A stretch of DNA of 64,000 nt from Solwaraspora sp. WMMD1047. GTDB lineage: Bacteria; Actinomycetota; Actinomycetes; Mycobacteriales; Micromonosporaceae. Numbering within the stretch: the stretch's first letter is position 1; each line of letters opens with the position of its first letter. Shown piece after piece: positions 35,801 through 45,172 of this stretch. The notes under the pieces were generated by a model that was not told the origin of the DNA, did no database searches, and saw only the letters and a list, made by a program, of their open reading frames with translations. A program made the translations under genes and the position numbers. The stretch covers positions 2,852,001 through 2,916,000 of the forward strand of contig NZ_JARUBL010000001.1 in NCBI RefSeq assembly GCF_029626155.1. Reading direction: 5' to 3'.

Positions 35801-37018
35801 ATGAGTGGTCTCGCCAGTCGCCTGTACCGGGGCGACGCCGGCCTGCGGATCATCCCGCGCCGCAAGCTCTGGTTCTCCATCGCCGGTGGTCTGGCGCTCT
35901 TCGCGGTGCTCAGCTTCGCGATCCAGGGCTTCCACCTCGGCATCGAGTTCCGGGGCGGCAACGAGTTCCAGATCCCGACCAGCGTCGGCACCATGGACCG
36001 GGCCGAGGAGGCGGTCGCCGACGCGCTCGGTGACGTCTCGTCCGACGAGCCGCTGACGGTGGTCTCCACCCAGCAGGTGGGTGACACCACCTACCTGGTA
36101 CGCACCATGGAGCTGGGTCAGCAGGAGGCCACCGACGTCCAGAACGCGGTCGCCCAGGAGCTGGGGGTGACACCCCAGGAGATCAGCACCAACCGGGTCA
36201 GCGGGGCGTGGGGCGCCCAGGTCACCGAACGGGCGCTGCTCGGTCTGGTGATCTTCCTGGTCCTGGTGACCGGCTACCTGGTGCTGCGCTTCGAGGCCCG
36301 GATGGCGATCGCGGCCGTCACCAGCCTGCTGTTCAACCTGCTGCTCACCGCCGGGGTCTACTCGGCCGTCGGCTTCGAGGTGACGCCGTCGACGATCATC
36401 GGCTTCCTGACCATTCTCGGTTTCGCCCTCTACGACGTGGTGGTCGTCTTCGACAAGATCCAGGAGAACACCCGAGGGATCACGGCCGGCTCGACGCAGA
36501 CCTACGGCGAGGCCGCCAACCTGGCGATCAACCAGACCCTGATGCGCTCCATCAACACTTCGGTGGTGGCACTGCTGCCGGTCGGTGGCCTGCTCTTCAT
36601 CGGTGCCGGCCTGCTCGGCGCGGGCACCCTGAAGGACCTCGGCCTGGTGCTCTTCGTCGGTATGGCCACCGCCTTCTTCACCTCGATCTTCCTGGCCACC
36701 CCGCTGCTGGTGACGCTGAAGCAGCAGGACCCCCGGATCAAGTCGCACACCCAGCGGGTGCTGGCCCGGCGGGCCGGCGGCGGTACCGGCACCAGCCGCC
36801 GGACCCCGGCCACCCGGCGGGCCGGCGGTGCCGCGGCCCGGCCGGAGGGCGAGGAGCCCGAGACCGACGCCGAGCCGGCGGCCGCGCAGCCGGCCCGTGC
36901 CCAGTCGGCCGCGCTGGCCGGGTCCGCCCCCAAGGTGGGCGCCCGGCCCGGCAAGCGGTCCGGTGGCGGCCGGGGCGGTCGCTCCGGCGGCAACCGGCCC
37001 GGCGGCAAGCGGCGCTAG
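35801..37018 (+). CDS. secF: protein translocase subunit SecF
   Basis: A 405-residue partner of SecD: TM1 (WFSIAGGLALFAVLSFAIQGF), GIEFRGGNEFQIP, then five further helices with FALYDVVVVFDKIQENTR and NQTLMRSINTSVVALLP. The last ~90 residues are basic and Gly/Ala/Arg-rich (KRSGGGRGGRSGG), a cytoplasmic extension seen in many actinobacterial SecF proteins. ATG at 35801 directly after secD. Confidence 0.96.
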   Translation: MSGLASRLYRGDAGLRIIPRRKLWFSIAGGLALFAVLSFAIQGFHLGIEFRGGNEFQIPTSVGTMDRAEEAVADALGDVSSDEPLTVVSTQQVGDTTYLVRTMELGQQEATDVQNAVAQELGVTPQEISTNRVSGAWGAQVTERALLGLVIFLVLVTGYLVLRFEARMAIAAVTSLLFNLLLTAGVYSAVGFEVTPSTIIGFLTILGFALYDVVVVFDKIQENTRGITAGSTQTYGEAANLAINQTLMRSINTSVVALLPVGGLLFIGAGLLGAGTLKDLGLVLFVGMATAFFTSIFLATPLLVTLKQQDPRIKSHTQRVLARRAGGGTGTSRRTPATRRAGGAAARPEGEEPETDAEPAAAQPARAQSAALAGSAPKVGARPGKRSGGGRGGRSGGNRPGGKRR

Positions 37019-37050
37019 GGTCAGGGTCGGCGGCGGGCGAGGGGAGCGGC

Positions 37051-37614
37051 GTGACGGAGACCGAGATCGGGGTACGCGGCGACAGCGGGCCGGCGACGGC
37101 GCGGTTGGTGGCCAGCCGGGTGCTGGACGTCCCGGACTTCCCCAAGCCGGGGATCGTCTTCAAGGACCTGATGCCGCTCTTCGCCGACGGCGATGTCTTC
37201 CGCGAGGTCATCGACGGGATCATCGACCACCACGGGCGGGACTCGTTCGACGTGGTGGTCGGGATCGAGGCGCGCGGCTTCGTGATCGCCGCCGCGATCG
37301 CGTACGCCACCGGGGTGGGGGTGGTGCCGGTGCGCAAGGCCGGCAAGCTGCCGCGGGCGGCGTACGCCGCGTCCTACGCGCTGGAGTACGGCGAGGCGAC
37401 CCTGGAGGTGCACCAGGACGCCTTCACGGCGGGGCACCGGGTTCTGGTGGTCGACGACGTGCTAGCCACCGGTGGCACCGCCGAGGCGACCCTGGAGCTG
37501 GTCGAGCGGGCCGGTGGCACGGTGGCCGGCTTCACCGTGCTGCTGGAGCTGACCTTCCTGGGCGGCCGCCAGCGGCTGGCGCCCCGTGGGGTTCATGCCC
37601 TTCTGGCGGTTTGA
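37051..37614 (+). CDS. apt: adenine phosphoribosyltransferase
   Basis: A 187-residue purine salvage enzyme converting adenine and PRPP to AMP. The start [31 protein letters not shown], and the PRPP loop [17 protein letters not shown] are intact. GTG at 37051 follows GAGGGGAGCGGC. The secDF-apt-relA order is widespread in actinobacteria. Confidence 0.96.
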   Translation: MTETEIGVRGDSGPATARLVASRVLDVPDFPKPGIVFKDLMPLFADGDVFREVIDGIIDHHGRDSFDVVVGIEARGFVIAAAIAYATGVGVVPVRKAGKLPRAAYAASYALEYGEATLEVHQDAFTAGHRVLVVDDVLATGGTAEATLELVERAGGTVAGFTVLLELTFLGGRQRLAPRGVHALLAV

Positions 37615-37788
37615 TAGCTCATTGTGGCGGATTATCCGCTCTCGGTGTACGGGGGCGGGCGGTCCGGTTGCCGGCCCGGGTAGGATTGCCACTTGCCGGG
37701 CAGGCTTTCGACGTGCCCTGATCGGCTAGCGCAGGACCGCGCCGACCGGCTACGGTCGGCACATCCCCGGCGAGGTGTGAGGAGGCCG

Positions 37789-40509
37789 GTGTCCCACGAT
37801 GTCGCCCCTCCGGCGGAGGGCACGGTGCAACCGACGGGCGAGCCTGCCGGCGTCCCCGACCGGACGCCCGGTACGCCCCCGACGGGCTCACCCGCGGGCG
37901 GTGCCAACGGCGCCACCCGCAACGGCACCCCCACCACCGGCCCGGCCGGCGCTGACCGCGTCGGCTCTGGCCCGGCTGCCCCCGGGAGCAATGGGACCAA
38001 TGGGGCCGACCCGAAGCCGGTGCCGGCCGGGTCCGGGCCCGACGCCCCGCGGCCGGCTCGGGCGGCCCGCACCGGCGGCGCAGCCGCCGACACCGGGTCG
38101 ACCGCTCCCGACCAGGACACCGGCCCCGACCAGAGCGCGGCAGCCAAGCAGAGCGCGGCCGTCGACCAGAGTGCGGGCGCCGACCAGAGCGCGGCTGCCG
38201 ACCAGAGCGCGGCTGCCGACCAGTCTGCGCCGCCGACCGGGTTCGGGTTCTCCGGCGCGCCCACCGGTCGGCGGGTCCGCGCCCGGCTGGCGCGGTTCAA
38301 CGCACCCTGGCAGACCCCCCAGGTGAGTGAGGTGCTGGAGCCGCTGATCTCGATGCACCGGCAGTGCCACCCCAAGGCCGACGCCCGGTTGCTGCAGAAA
38401 GCCTTCGACACGGCCGCCAAGTGGCACTCCGGCCAGTACCGCAAGTCCGGTGACCCCTACATCACCCACCCGCTGGCGGTGGCGTCCATCCTGGCGAACC
38501 TGGGGATGGACACCACCACGCTGGTGGCGGCCCTGCTGCACGACACGATCGAGGACACCAGCTACGGCCTGGACCAGATGCGCACCGACTTCGGCCCCGA
38601 GGTCGCGCTGCTCGTCGACGGCGTCACCAAGCTGGACCGGGTCAAGCTCGGCGACGCGGCCAAGGCGGAGACGATCCGCAAGATGGTGGTCGCGATGGCC
38701 AAGGATCCGCGGGTCCTGGTGATCAAGCTGGCCGACCGGCTGCACAACATGCGTACCCTGACCTTCCTGCCCCGGCCGAAGCAGGAGCAGAAGGCGAAGG
38801 AGACGCTGGAGATCCTGGCGCCGCTGGCGCACCGGCTCGGTATGAACACGATCAAGTGGGAGCTGGAGGACCTGGCCTTCGGCACGCTGTTCCCCAAGCG
38901 GTTCGAGGAGATCAACCGGCTGATCGGGGAGCACCAGCCGCAGCGGGAGGCGCTGCTCAAGCAGGTCACCCAGAAGGTCCAGGTGGACCTGAAGGCCGCG
39001 AAGATCAAGGCGGAGACCACCGGCCGGCCGAAGCACCTCTACTCGATCTACCAGAAGATGATCGTGCGCGGGCGGGACTTCAACGACATCTACGACCTGG
39101 TCGGGGTGCGGATCCTGGTCGATACGGTGCGGGACTGCTACGCCGCGCTCGGGGTGATCCACGCGAACTGGCAGCCGGTGCCGGGCCGGTTCAAGGACTA
39201 CATCGCGATGCCGAAGTTCAACATGTACCAGTCCCTGCACACCACCGTGATCGGGCCGACCGGCAAGCCGGTGGAGATGCAGATCCGGACGCTGGCCATG
39301 CACCGCACGGCCGAGTTCGGCATCGCCGCGCACTGGAAGTACAAGGAGAAGAAGGACACTCCGGTGGTCGGCCCGCCGGCGCACATCGACGAGATGACCT
39401 GGCTGCGGCAGCTGCTGGACTGGCAGCGGGAGGCGAGCGACCCGAGCGAGTTCCTGGACGCGCTGCGCTTCGACCTGTCCAGCCAGGAGGTGTACGTCTT
39501 CACGCCGAAGGGCGACGTCATCCCGCTGCCCACCGCGTCGACCCCGGTGGACTTCGCGTACGCGGTGCACACCGAGGTGGGGCACAAGTGCATCGGCGCC
39601 CGGGTGAACGGCAAGCTGGTGCCGCTGGAGTCGACGCTCTCCAACGGCGACGTGATCGAGATCTTCACCTCGAAGTCCGACAACGCCGGCCCGACCCAGG
39701 ACTGGCTCGGTTTCGTCAAGAGCCCGCGCGCCCGCACCAAGATCCGGCAGTACTTCAACAAGGAGCGCCGCGAGGAGGCGATCGAGGCCGGCAAGGACGC
39801 GATCGTCAAGGCGATGCGCAAGCAGGGCGTCCCGCTGCAGCGGATGATGAGCACGGACAACCTGATGACCATCGCCCGCGACCTGCACCTGGCCGACGTG
39901 GCCGCGCTGTACGCGGCGGTCGGCGACAGCCAGGTCTCCGCCCAGTCGGTGGTGCAGCGGCTGATGGCCGGCTACGGCGGCGAGGAGGGGGCGGCCGAGG
40001 ACCTCGCCGAGACGGCGGTGGCGACCCGGCCGCCGCGCAGCCGGACCGCCAGCCACGACCCGGGGGTGGTGGTCCGGGGCGTCAGCGACGTCTGGATCAA
40101 GCTGGCCCGGTGCTGCACTCCGGTGCCGCCGGACACGGTGTTCGGGTTCGTCACCCGCTCCGGCGGGGTGAGCGTGCACCGCGACGACTGCGCCAACGCC
40201 GAGGACCTGCGGGTGCAGGGCGAGCGGATCGTCGAGGTGAGCTGGAAGCTGACGTCCGCCTCGACGTTCCTGGTCGCCATCCAGGTGGAGGCGCTGGACC
40301 GGCACAAGCTGCTGGCCGACGTGACCCGGGTGCTCTCCGACGAGCGGGTCAACATCCTCTCCGCCACCGTCACCACCACCCGCGACCGGGTCGCGGTGAG
40401 CCGGTTCAGCTTCGAGATGGCCGATCCGAAACACCTGGGCCACCTGCTCGCCGCGGTCCGCAAGGTGGATGGCGTCTTCGACGCCTACCGGGTCACCTCC
40501 GGCGCCTGA
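37789..40509 (+). CDS. relA: bifunctional (p)ppGpp synthetase/hydrolase
   Basis: A 906-residue Rel protein. Residues 1 to ~167 are low-complexity, including a six-unit hexapeptide repeat. Then: hydrolase HD domain (HDTIEDT near residue 250, [11 protein letters not shown]), synthetase domain ([31 protein letters not shown]), TGS ([15 protein letters not shown] near 566) and C-terminal ACT ([23 protein letters not shown]). Both active sites look complete, so it should make and degrade the alarmone. GTG at 37789 has GTGAGGAGG upstream. A possible -10 TAGGAT is at 37681. Confidence 0.95.
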   Translation: MSHDVAPPAEGTVQPTGEPAGVPDRTPGTPPTGSPAGGANGATRNGTPTTGPAGADRVGSGPAAPGSNGTNGADPKPVPAGSGPDAPRPARAARTGGAAADTGSTAPDQDTGPDQSAAAKQSAAVDQSAGADQSAAADQSAAADQSAPPTGFGFSGAPTGRRVRARLARFNAPWQTPQVSEVLEPLISMHRQCHPKADARLLQKAFDTAAKWHSGQYRKSGDPYITHPLAVASILANLGMDTTTLVAALLHDTIEDTSYGLDQMRTDFGPEVALLVDGVTKLDRVKLGDAAKAETIRKMVVAMAKDPRVLVIKLADRLHNMRTLTFLPRPKQEQKAKETLEILAPLAHRLGMNTIKWELEDLAFGTLFPKRFEEINRLIGEHQPQREALLKQVTQKVQVDLKAAKIKAETTGRPKHLYSIYQKMIVRGRDFNDIYDLVGVRILVDTVRDCYAALGVIHANWQPVPGRFKDYIAMPKFNMYQSLHTTVIGPTGKPVEMQIRTLAMHRTAEFGIAAHWKYKEKKDTPVVGPPAHIDEMTWLRQLLDWQREASDPSEFLDALRFDLSSQEVYVFTPKGDVIPLPTASTPVDFAYAVHTEVGHKCIGARVNGKLVPLESTLSNGDVIEIFTSKSDNAGPTQDWLGFVKSPRARTKIRQYFNKERREEAIEAGKDAIVKAMRKQGVPLQRMMSTDNLMTIARDLHLADVAALYAAVGDSQVSAQSVVQRLMAGYGGEEGAAEDLAETAVATRPPRSRTASHDPGVVVRGVSDVWIKLARCCTPVPPDTVFGFVTRSGGVSVHRDDCANAEDLRVQGERIVEVSWKLTSASTFLVAIQVEALDRHKLLADVTRVLSDERVNILSATVTTTRDRVAVSRFSFEMADPKHLGHLLAAVRKVDGVFDAYRVTSGA
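38128..38229 (+). repeat. 18-bp tandem repeats in the relA 5' coding region
   Basis: Six units of 18 bp, consensus GACCAGAGCGCGGCTGCC, start at 38128, 38146, 38164, 38182, 38200 and 38218. They encode [36 protein letters not shown]. The fourth and fifth are identical, suggesting recent slippage. Confidence 0.85.
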
Positions 40510-40535
40510 CCGGGACTCGGCCAGCGCAACGAGAA

Positions 40536-40568
40536 GGAGCCGGCCCGACGGGTCGTCAGGCCGGCTCC
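40536..40568. terminator. bidirectional terminator between relA and cyclophilin gene
   Basis: GGAGCCGGCC (40536-40545) and GGCCGGCTCC (40559-40568) form a perfect 10-bp stem with a 13-nt loop that itself contains CGAC/GTCG. It sits between convergent genes. Confidence 0.7.
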
Positions 40569-40586
40569 CGGGAGCAGTGGGGTCGG

Positions 40587-41420
40587 TCAGTCCTGCGGTT
40601 CGGACATGGTCATCGTCTTGATGATGACCTCCTGCTTGGGGTGCCCGCCGCCGGCCTGCTGGGCGAAGGCGTCGTCGTGCCCGGCCGCCCCGACCTGCTT
40701 CACGATGTCCATGCCCTCGGTGATGGTGCCGAGCACCGTGTACGAGGCGTCCAGCTGCGAGTCGCCGAAGACGATGAAGAACTGGCTGCCGGTGGTGCCG
40801 GGCTGGCCGGAGTTGGCCATCGCGATCACCCCGTCCGGATACGGCGGGAGCTCTTCCAGCGGCAGGTTCTCCTCGCCGAACCGGTAGCTCGGGCCGCCCG
40901 TACCGTCGGTCTCCCGGTAGCCCTCGCCGGTGGCGCTCGGGTCACCGCACTGCAGCACCTGCAGCCCCTCGGTCACCAGCCGGTGGCACTTGGTGTTGTC
41001 GAAGAAGCCCTTGCTGGTCAGGTGGGTGAAGCTGGCCGCGGTGCAGGGCACCTCGGCGAGGTCCAGCTTGGCGGTGATCGGGCCGAGGTTGGTGTCGATG
41101 GTCATCGTCTGGGTGCCGGTGTTCTTCGCCTCGGTCGGCGGCAGCCCGACGTCCTTGACCTGCGGCCCGCCCTGCCCGGCCGGGATCTCGGTCCAGGTGC
41201 ACTGGGCGTTGCCGGCGGCGGTGTCGCCGCCGGTCTCGTCGTCGCCGCCCAGGCTCATCACGAGCCAGGTGGTGCCCGCGACCACCAGCAGCAGCCCGAG
41301 GCCCGCGGCGATGCCGGCCTGCAGCTGCCGGCGTTTCTTCGCCGCCTCGGCGCGCTTGGCCATCTCCTTCTCGAGCTTGGCCCGTGCCGCGGCGCGCTGC
41401 CGCTCTCTGGTGGACGTCAC
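40587..41420 (-). CDS. membrane-anchored cyclophilin-type peptidyl-prolyl isomerase
   Basis: A 277-residue protein: a charged N-terminal helix (RQRAAARAKLEKEMAKRAEA), one membrane segment (IAAGLGLLLVVAGTTWLVM), then an extracytoplasmic cyclophilin domain with the catalytic Arg in CHRLVTEGLQVLQCGD and GSQFFIVFGDS. The position next to relA matches mycobacterial ppiB. It would assist folding of exported proteins. GTG at 41420 follows AGGAGGAAC. A diverged tandem copy lies 126 bp upstream. Confidence 0.88.
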   Translation of the reverse strand: MTSTRERQRAAARAKLEKEMAKRAEAAKKRRQLQAGIAAGLGLLLVVAGTTWLVMSLGGDDETGGDTAAGNAQCTWTEIPAGQGGPQVKDVGLPPTEAKNTGTQTMTIDTNLGPITAKLDLAEVPCTAASFTHLTSKGFFDNTKCHRLVTEGLQVLQCGDPSATGEGYRETDGTGGPSYRFGEENLPLEELPPYPDGVIAMANSGQPGTTGSQFFIVFGDSQLDASYTVLGTITEGMDIVKQVGAAGHDDAFAQQAGGGHPKQEVIIKTMTMSEPQD

Positions 41421-41546
41421 GGTGGTTCCTCCTGGGCTATGTGGCTGCGGTGCTCCGTCCGCGGCTGACGTAATCTGCGGCTCTGGGTGCTCGGCGTTGT
41501 TGTCGGTGACGGTGCGCTACCTCTTGTTTAGCAATTGTGCGACTTG

Positions 41547-42479
41547 TCAGGACTGACCGGAAGCCGTGGGGGCCGGTGAGGCGGCCGAGTCGGTCGCCGG
41601 CGGCGGCGCCGGGGTGGCGCCCGGCTCGGCCACCTCACCCACCGTCACGCTCTGGATCAGCACGTCGGTCGCCGGTTTGATCTGGGCGCCCGAGCCGTTG
41701 TCCATGGTCTGCAGGGCGCCGATCTTCTCGACCACGTCCAACCCGGCGGTGACCCGGCCGACGATCGAGTAGCCCGGCTCGGCAGGGCTGAAGTCCTTGA
41801 AGAAGATCAGGAACTGGCTACCGTTGCTGCCCGGCGGGCTGCCGATCAGGGCCACCGTGCCGGCCGGGTAGGCCGGCGGCGTGGCCGGGGTCGGCTCCGC
41901 GCTGGGCTCCGCGCCCGGGCTGGCCGAGGCGGTCGGGGTGGCGGCCGGGTCGGCCGGCGCCGGGATGTTCTCGTTGTAGTACGAGTAGCTGGGGCCGCCC
42001 TCCCCGGTGCCGCTGGGGTCACCGCAGCGGATCGCCCCCTCCTCGGTGATCTCGTGGCACGGGGTGTTGTCGAAGAAGTTGTTGCTGGCCAGGTGGGCGA
42101 AGCTGGCGCCGGCGCAGGGTGACGAGGCGAGGTCCAGTTCGACCGTGATCGGATCGCCCTGGTTCGTGGTGATCGTCATCGGCCGGGTGCCGGCGGTCGG
42201 CACGTCCTCGGTGGGCGGGTTGCCGACGTCCTTGAGGTTGGTGTTGGTGGTCGCGTCCAGCGGCGTCCAGGAGCAGACCTCGGTGGCCTGCGGGGCGGGT
42301 TCGCTGTCGAAGCCGCCGAGCGCCCAGACCGAACCGAGCACGATCAGCGCCAGCGCGACGGTGGCGCCCACGCCGGCCTGGATGCGCCGTTTGCGCCGCA
42401 GCGCCGCGGCCCGCCGGGCCATCTGCCGGTCGAGCTTCGCGCGTGCGAGTTTGCGCTGCCGGTCCTTGCTGGAAGCCAC
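41547..42479 (-). CDS. diverged cyclophilin paralogue, likely reduced activity
   Basis: A 310-residue protein with the same layout as its neighbour: charged helix, membrane segment (IQAGVGATVALALIVLGSVWAL), cyclophilin domain, plus a Pro/Ala-rich tail (PGATPAPPPATDSAASPAP) and an inserted Ala/Pro loop. The catalytic Arg is replaced: CHEITEEGAIRCGD instead of CHR...QCGD, with two residues deleted, and the substrate-pocket Phe is Leu (GSQFLIFF). It therefore looks like a folding/binding paralogue rather than an efficient isomerase. GTG at 42479. Confidence 0.8.
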   Translation of the reverse strand: MASSKDRQRKLARAKLDRQMARRAAALRRKRRIQAGVGATVALALIVLGSVWALGGFDSEPAPQATEVCSWTPLDATTNTNLKDVGNPPTEDVPTAGTRPMTITTNQGDPITVELDLASSPCAGASFAHLASNNFFDNTPCHEITEEGAIRCGDPSGTGEGGPSYSYYNENIPAPADPAATPTASASPGAEPSAEPTPATPPAYPAGTVALIGSPPGSNGSQFLIFFKDFSPAEPGYSIVGRVTAGLDVVEKIGALQTMDNGSGAQIKPATDVLIQSVTVGEVAEPGATPAPPPATDSAASPAPTASGQS

Positions 42480-42807
42480 CCGCGCTCCCCTTCCCTATGC
42501 CATGGTCGTCGTGGCGGACGGCGTGTCGTGCCGCCGGGCGTCGAGTGCGCCATGCCACACGCCCGCCAGAGTGTACGGGCACCGGCTGGGAAAGTGGTGT
42601 GCAGGTCGGCCGTCAACCGATCGGAGTTTATCTCTGCGCCCCGGGCGGTGCGCCGGCCGAGCCGGAGTGTGCCGGCGGAACCCGGTCGGCAGGCCCGATA
42701 GGCTGCCCAGGACGGACCCGGCGACCGCCGCGCCCGGCGGGGCACCCGACCGCCGCGGCGGAGGCGCCGGGCCAGCGGATCGTCGAGTGGAGGGGAGGGA
42801 AGCGGAG
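42480..42807. other. 328-bp divergent intergenic region
   Basis: No gene was found. It must contain the promoters of the minus-strand cyclophilin genes and of the plus-strand hydrolase. A possible -10 (GATAGGCT) occurs near 42697. No strong palindrome was seen. Confidence 0.4.
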
Positions 42808-43557
42808 ATGCTGGTCGCCGGCTTTCCCGCGGACGCGTTCGGCACCAACTGTTATGTGGTCGCCACCGCGCCGGGCGAGCAGTGCCTGGTGGTCGACCCG
42901 GGCATCGGGGTGCTCGACCGGCTCGACGACCTGCTCGCCGAGCACCGCCTGCAGCCGGCCGCCGTCCTGCTGACCCACGGCCACCTCGACCACACCTTCT
43001 CCGTGGCGCCGGTCTGCGGAGCGCGGGGGATCACCGCGTACGTGCATCCGGGCGACCGGGAGATGCTGGCCGATCCGAGCAAGGCGCTCTCCGCCGACCT
43101 GACCGCGCTCTTCGGGGGCCGGCTGCCCTACGCCGAGCCCGACGACGTGGCCGAGCTGACCGACGGCGCCACCCTCGCGCTGGCCGGCCTGGAGATCACC
43201 GTCGATCACGCGCCGGGGCACACCGGTGGGTCGGTGCTGTTCCGGCTGCCGGGTCACGACGTCCGCCGGCTCGGCGCGGCCGCGGGCCCGACGCCGGAGG
43301 GCGCCGAGCAGCTCTGCCTCTCCGGGGACGTGCTGTTCGCCGGCTCGATCGGCCGCACCGACCTGCCCGGCGGCAGCATGCCGGCGATGCTGGCCAGCCT
43401 CCGGGACAAGGTCCTTCCGCTGGCCGACGAGACCATCGTGCTGCCCGGCCACGGCCCGGCCACCACCATCGGCCGGGAACGCGCCACCAACCCGTACCTG
43501 CGGGAGGTCGCGGCGGCCGGCGGCGCCCATACCGGAGCGCCCGCGCGCGGCCTGTGA
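42808..43557 (+). CDS. metallo-beta-lactamase fold hydrolase (glyoxalase II-like)
   Basis: A 249-residue protein with the metal motif THGHLDH, the later His in HAPGHTGGS, Asp in CLSGDVLF, and His in VLPGHGPAT. The layout (TNCYVVATAPGEQCLVVDPG) is that of hydroxyacylglutathione hydrolase-like thioesterases. Mycobacteria have the same gene between the cyclophilin and hisS (Rv2581c). As actinobacteria use mycothiol rather than glutathione, the thioester substrate is uncertain. ATG after GGGAGGGAAGCGGAG. Confidence 0.85.
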   Translation: MLVAGFPADAFGTNCYVVATAPGEQCLVVDPGIGVLDRLDDLLAEHRLQPAAVLLTHGHLDHTFSVAPVCGARGITAYVHPGDREMLADPSKALSADLTALFGGRLPYAEPDDVAELTDGATLALAGLEITVDHAPGHTGGSVLFRLPGHDVRRLGAAAGPTPEGAEQLCLSGDVLFAGSIGRTDLPGGSMPAMLASLRDKVLPLADETIVLPGHGPATTIGRERATNPYLREVAAAGGAHTGAPARGL

Positions 43558-43705
43558 CCCCACCGGGCCAGACCACTGACCCCCGGGTCAGACGGCTGAA
43601 CCACCGGGCCGGCTGGCCCGATCACCGCGGTCCGGCCGGCGGCTTCGGCCCGGCCGCGCGGTCCGACCCGCGACGGCGGGCGGACCGGTAACGACGAGGA
43701 GCAGC

Positions 43706-45061
43706 ATGAGCAAGCCGACGCCGATCTCCGGCTTCCCCGAGTGGGCGCCGCCGCAACGGATGATCGAGCAGTACGTCCTGGAGCGGATCCGCCGCACCTT
43801 CGAGCTGTACGGGTTCGCGCCGCTGGAGACCCGGGCGGTGGAGCCGCTGGACCAGCTGCTGCGCAAGGGCGAGACCTCCAAGGAGGTCTACCTCGTACGC
43901 CGGCTGCAGGGCGACCCCGACGAGCCCGCCGGTGACGACGGCCTGGGCCTGCACTTCGACCTGACCGTGCCGTTCGCCCGGTACGTGCTGGAGAACGCCG
44001 GCCGGTTGCAGTTCCCGTTCCGCCGCTACCAGATCCAGAAGGTGTGGCGGGGCGAGCGGCCGCAGGAGGGGCGGTACCGGGAGTTCCTGCAGGCCGACAT
44101 CGACGTGGTCGACCGGGACACCCTCTCGCCGCACTACGAGGCGGAGTTCCCGCTGGTCATCGGCGACGCGCTCGGTGGGCTGCCGCTGGGCCAGGCCGAC
44201 GGCGCGTTGCCGATCCGGATCCAGGTCAACAACCGGAAGATCTGCGAGGGCTTCTATCTGGGCATCGGGTTGACCGACCCGGACGCGGCGCTGCGGGCGG
44301 TGGACCGGCTGGACCGGGTCGGGCCGGACCGGGTCGCCGCGCTGCTGGTGGAGACGGCCGGGGCGACCGAGGCGCAGGCCAAGGCGTGTCTGGCGCTGGC
44401 CGAGATCTCCGCCGCGGACGCCTCGTTCGCCGACGCGGTGGCCGCGCTGGGGGTGCGGCACCCGCTGCTCGACGAGGGGGTCGCCGAGCTGGTCCGGGTG
44501 ATCGAGACGGCCGCCGGGCACGCCCCCGGGCTCTGCGTCGCCGACCTGCGCATCGCCCGGGGCCTGGACTACTACACCGGTACGGTGTACGAGACGCAGC
44601 TGCTCGGCTACGAGCGGTTCGGCTCGGTCTGCTCGGGTGGCCGCTACGACAACCTGGCCACCGCCGGCACCGCCCGGTTCCCGGGGGTGGGCATCTCGGT
44701 CGGCGTCACCCGGCTGCTCGGGCTGCTGTTCGGCGCGGACGCGCTGTCGATCTCGCGATCCGTGCCGACCTGTGTGCTGGTCGCGCTCGTCGACGAAGAG
44801 CGGCGGACGCAGAGCGACCGGATCGCGGCAGCGCTGCGCGCCCGGGGGATTCCGACCGAGGTCGCGCCGTCGGCGGCGAAGTTCGGCAAGCAGATCCGGT
44901 ACGCCGAGCGGCGCGGCATCCCGTACGTCTGGTTCCCCGGCGCGGGTGATGGGGCCGAGGCGGGGGACACCGTCAAGGACATCCGCTCCGGCGACCAGGT
45001 GTCCGCCGCGGCGGACTCCTGGCAGCCGCCGGCCGAGGACCTCCTGCCCCGGGTCGGCTGA
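43706..45061 (+). CDS. hisS: histidyl-tRNA synthetase
   Basis: A 451-residue class II synthetase. Motif 1 region PRMIEQ-like start then motif 2 FRRYQIQKVWRGERPQEGRYREF, the HisA motif ARGLDYYTGTVYE, and motif 3 GVGISVGVTRLL; C-terminal anticodon domain (CVLVALVDEERR...). ATG at 43706 follows GAGGAGCAGC. It ends the run that parallels the mycobacterial gene order. Confidence 0.97.
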   Translation: MSKPTPISGFPEWAPPQRMIEQYVLERIRRTFELYGFAPLETRAVEPLDQLLRKGETSKEVYLVRRLQGDPDEPAGDDGLGLHFDLTVPFARYVLENAGRLQFPFRRYQIQKVWRGERPQEGRYREFLQADIDVVDRDTLSPHYEAEFPLVIGDALGGLPLGQADGALPIRIQVNNRKICEGFYLGIGLTDPDAALRAVDRLDRVGPDRVAALLVETAGATEAQAKACLALAEISAADASFADAVAALGVRHPLLDEGVAELVRVIETAAGHAPGLCVADLRIARGLDYYTGTVYETQLLGYERFGSVCSGGRYDNLATAGTARFPGVGISVGVTRLLGLLFGADALSISRSVPTCVLVALVDEERRTQSDRIAAALRARGIPTEVAPSAAKFGKQIRYAERRGIPYVWFPGAGDGAEAGDTVKDIRSGDQVSAAADSWQPPAEDLLPRVG

Positions 45062-45134
45062 CTTCCGCCCGGGGGTGAGCAGGCGTGTGAGGTGATCGAC
45101 GGGGGGTTGGACTGGCGGCGGCGGCGGTTCTAAC

Positions 45135-45163
45135 CTACGGTTGCGTAAGTTACGCCACCGTAA
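45135..45163. promoter_or_regulatory. palindromic operator overlapping the desaturase translation start region
   Basis: CTACGGTTGCGTAA (45135-45148), one base, then TTACGCCACCGTAA (45150-45163): 12 of 14 arm positions are complementary. It abuts the ribosome binding site (AAGGAG) and lies 10 bp before the GTG. The form resembles TetR-type operators found upstream of fatty-acid desaturase genes. No regulator is adjacent. Confidence 0.65.
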
Positions 45164-45172
45164 GGAGACGCC

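Noticed and set aside
33607-36090. 827-codon open frame antisense to secD/secF
   Set aside because: High GC third positions leave antisense frames open; the translation is Gly/Arg/His/Gln-rich without domains, while secD/secF on the other strand are unmistakable.
38128-38229. Regularly spaced repeats that could suggest a CRISPR
   Set aside because: The 18-bp units are contiguous without spacers, in frame inside relA, and encode a hexapeptide repeat.
42344-42745. Minus-strand frame spanning the cyclophilin start and the divergent gap
   Set aside because: Arg/Gly-rich shadow with no family features, overlapping a clear gene start.
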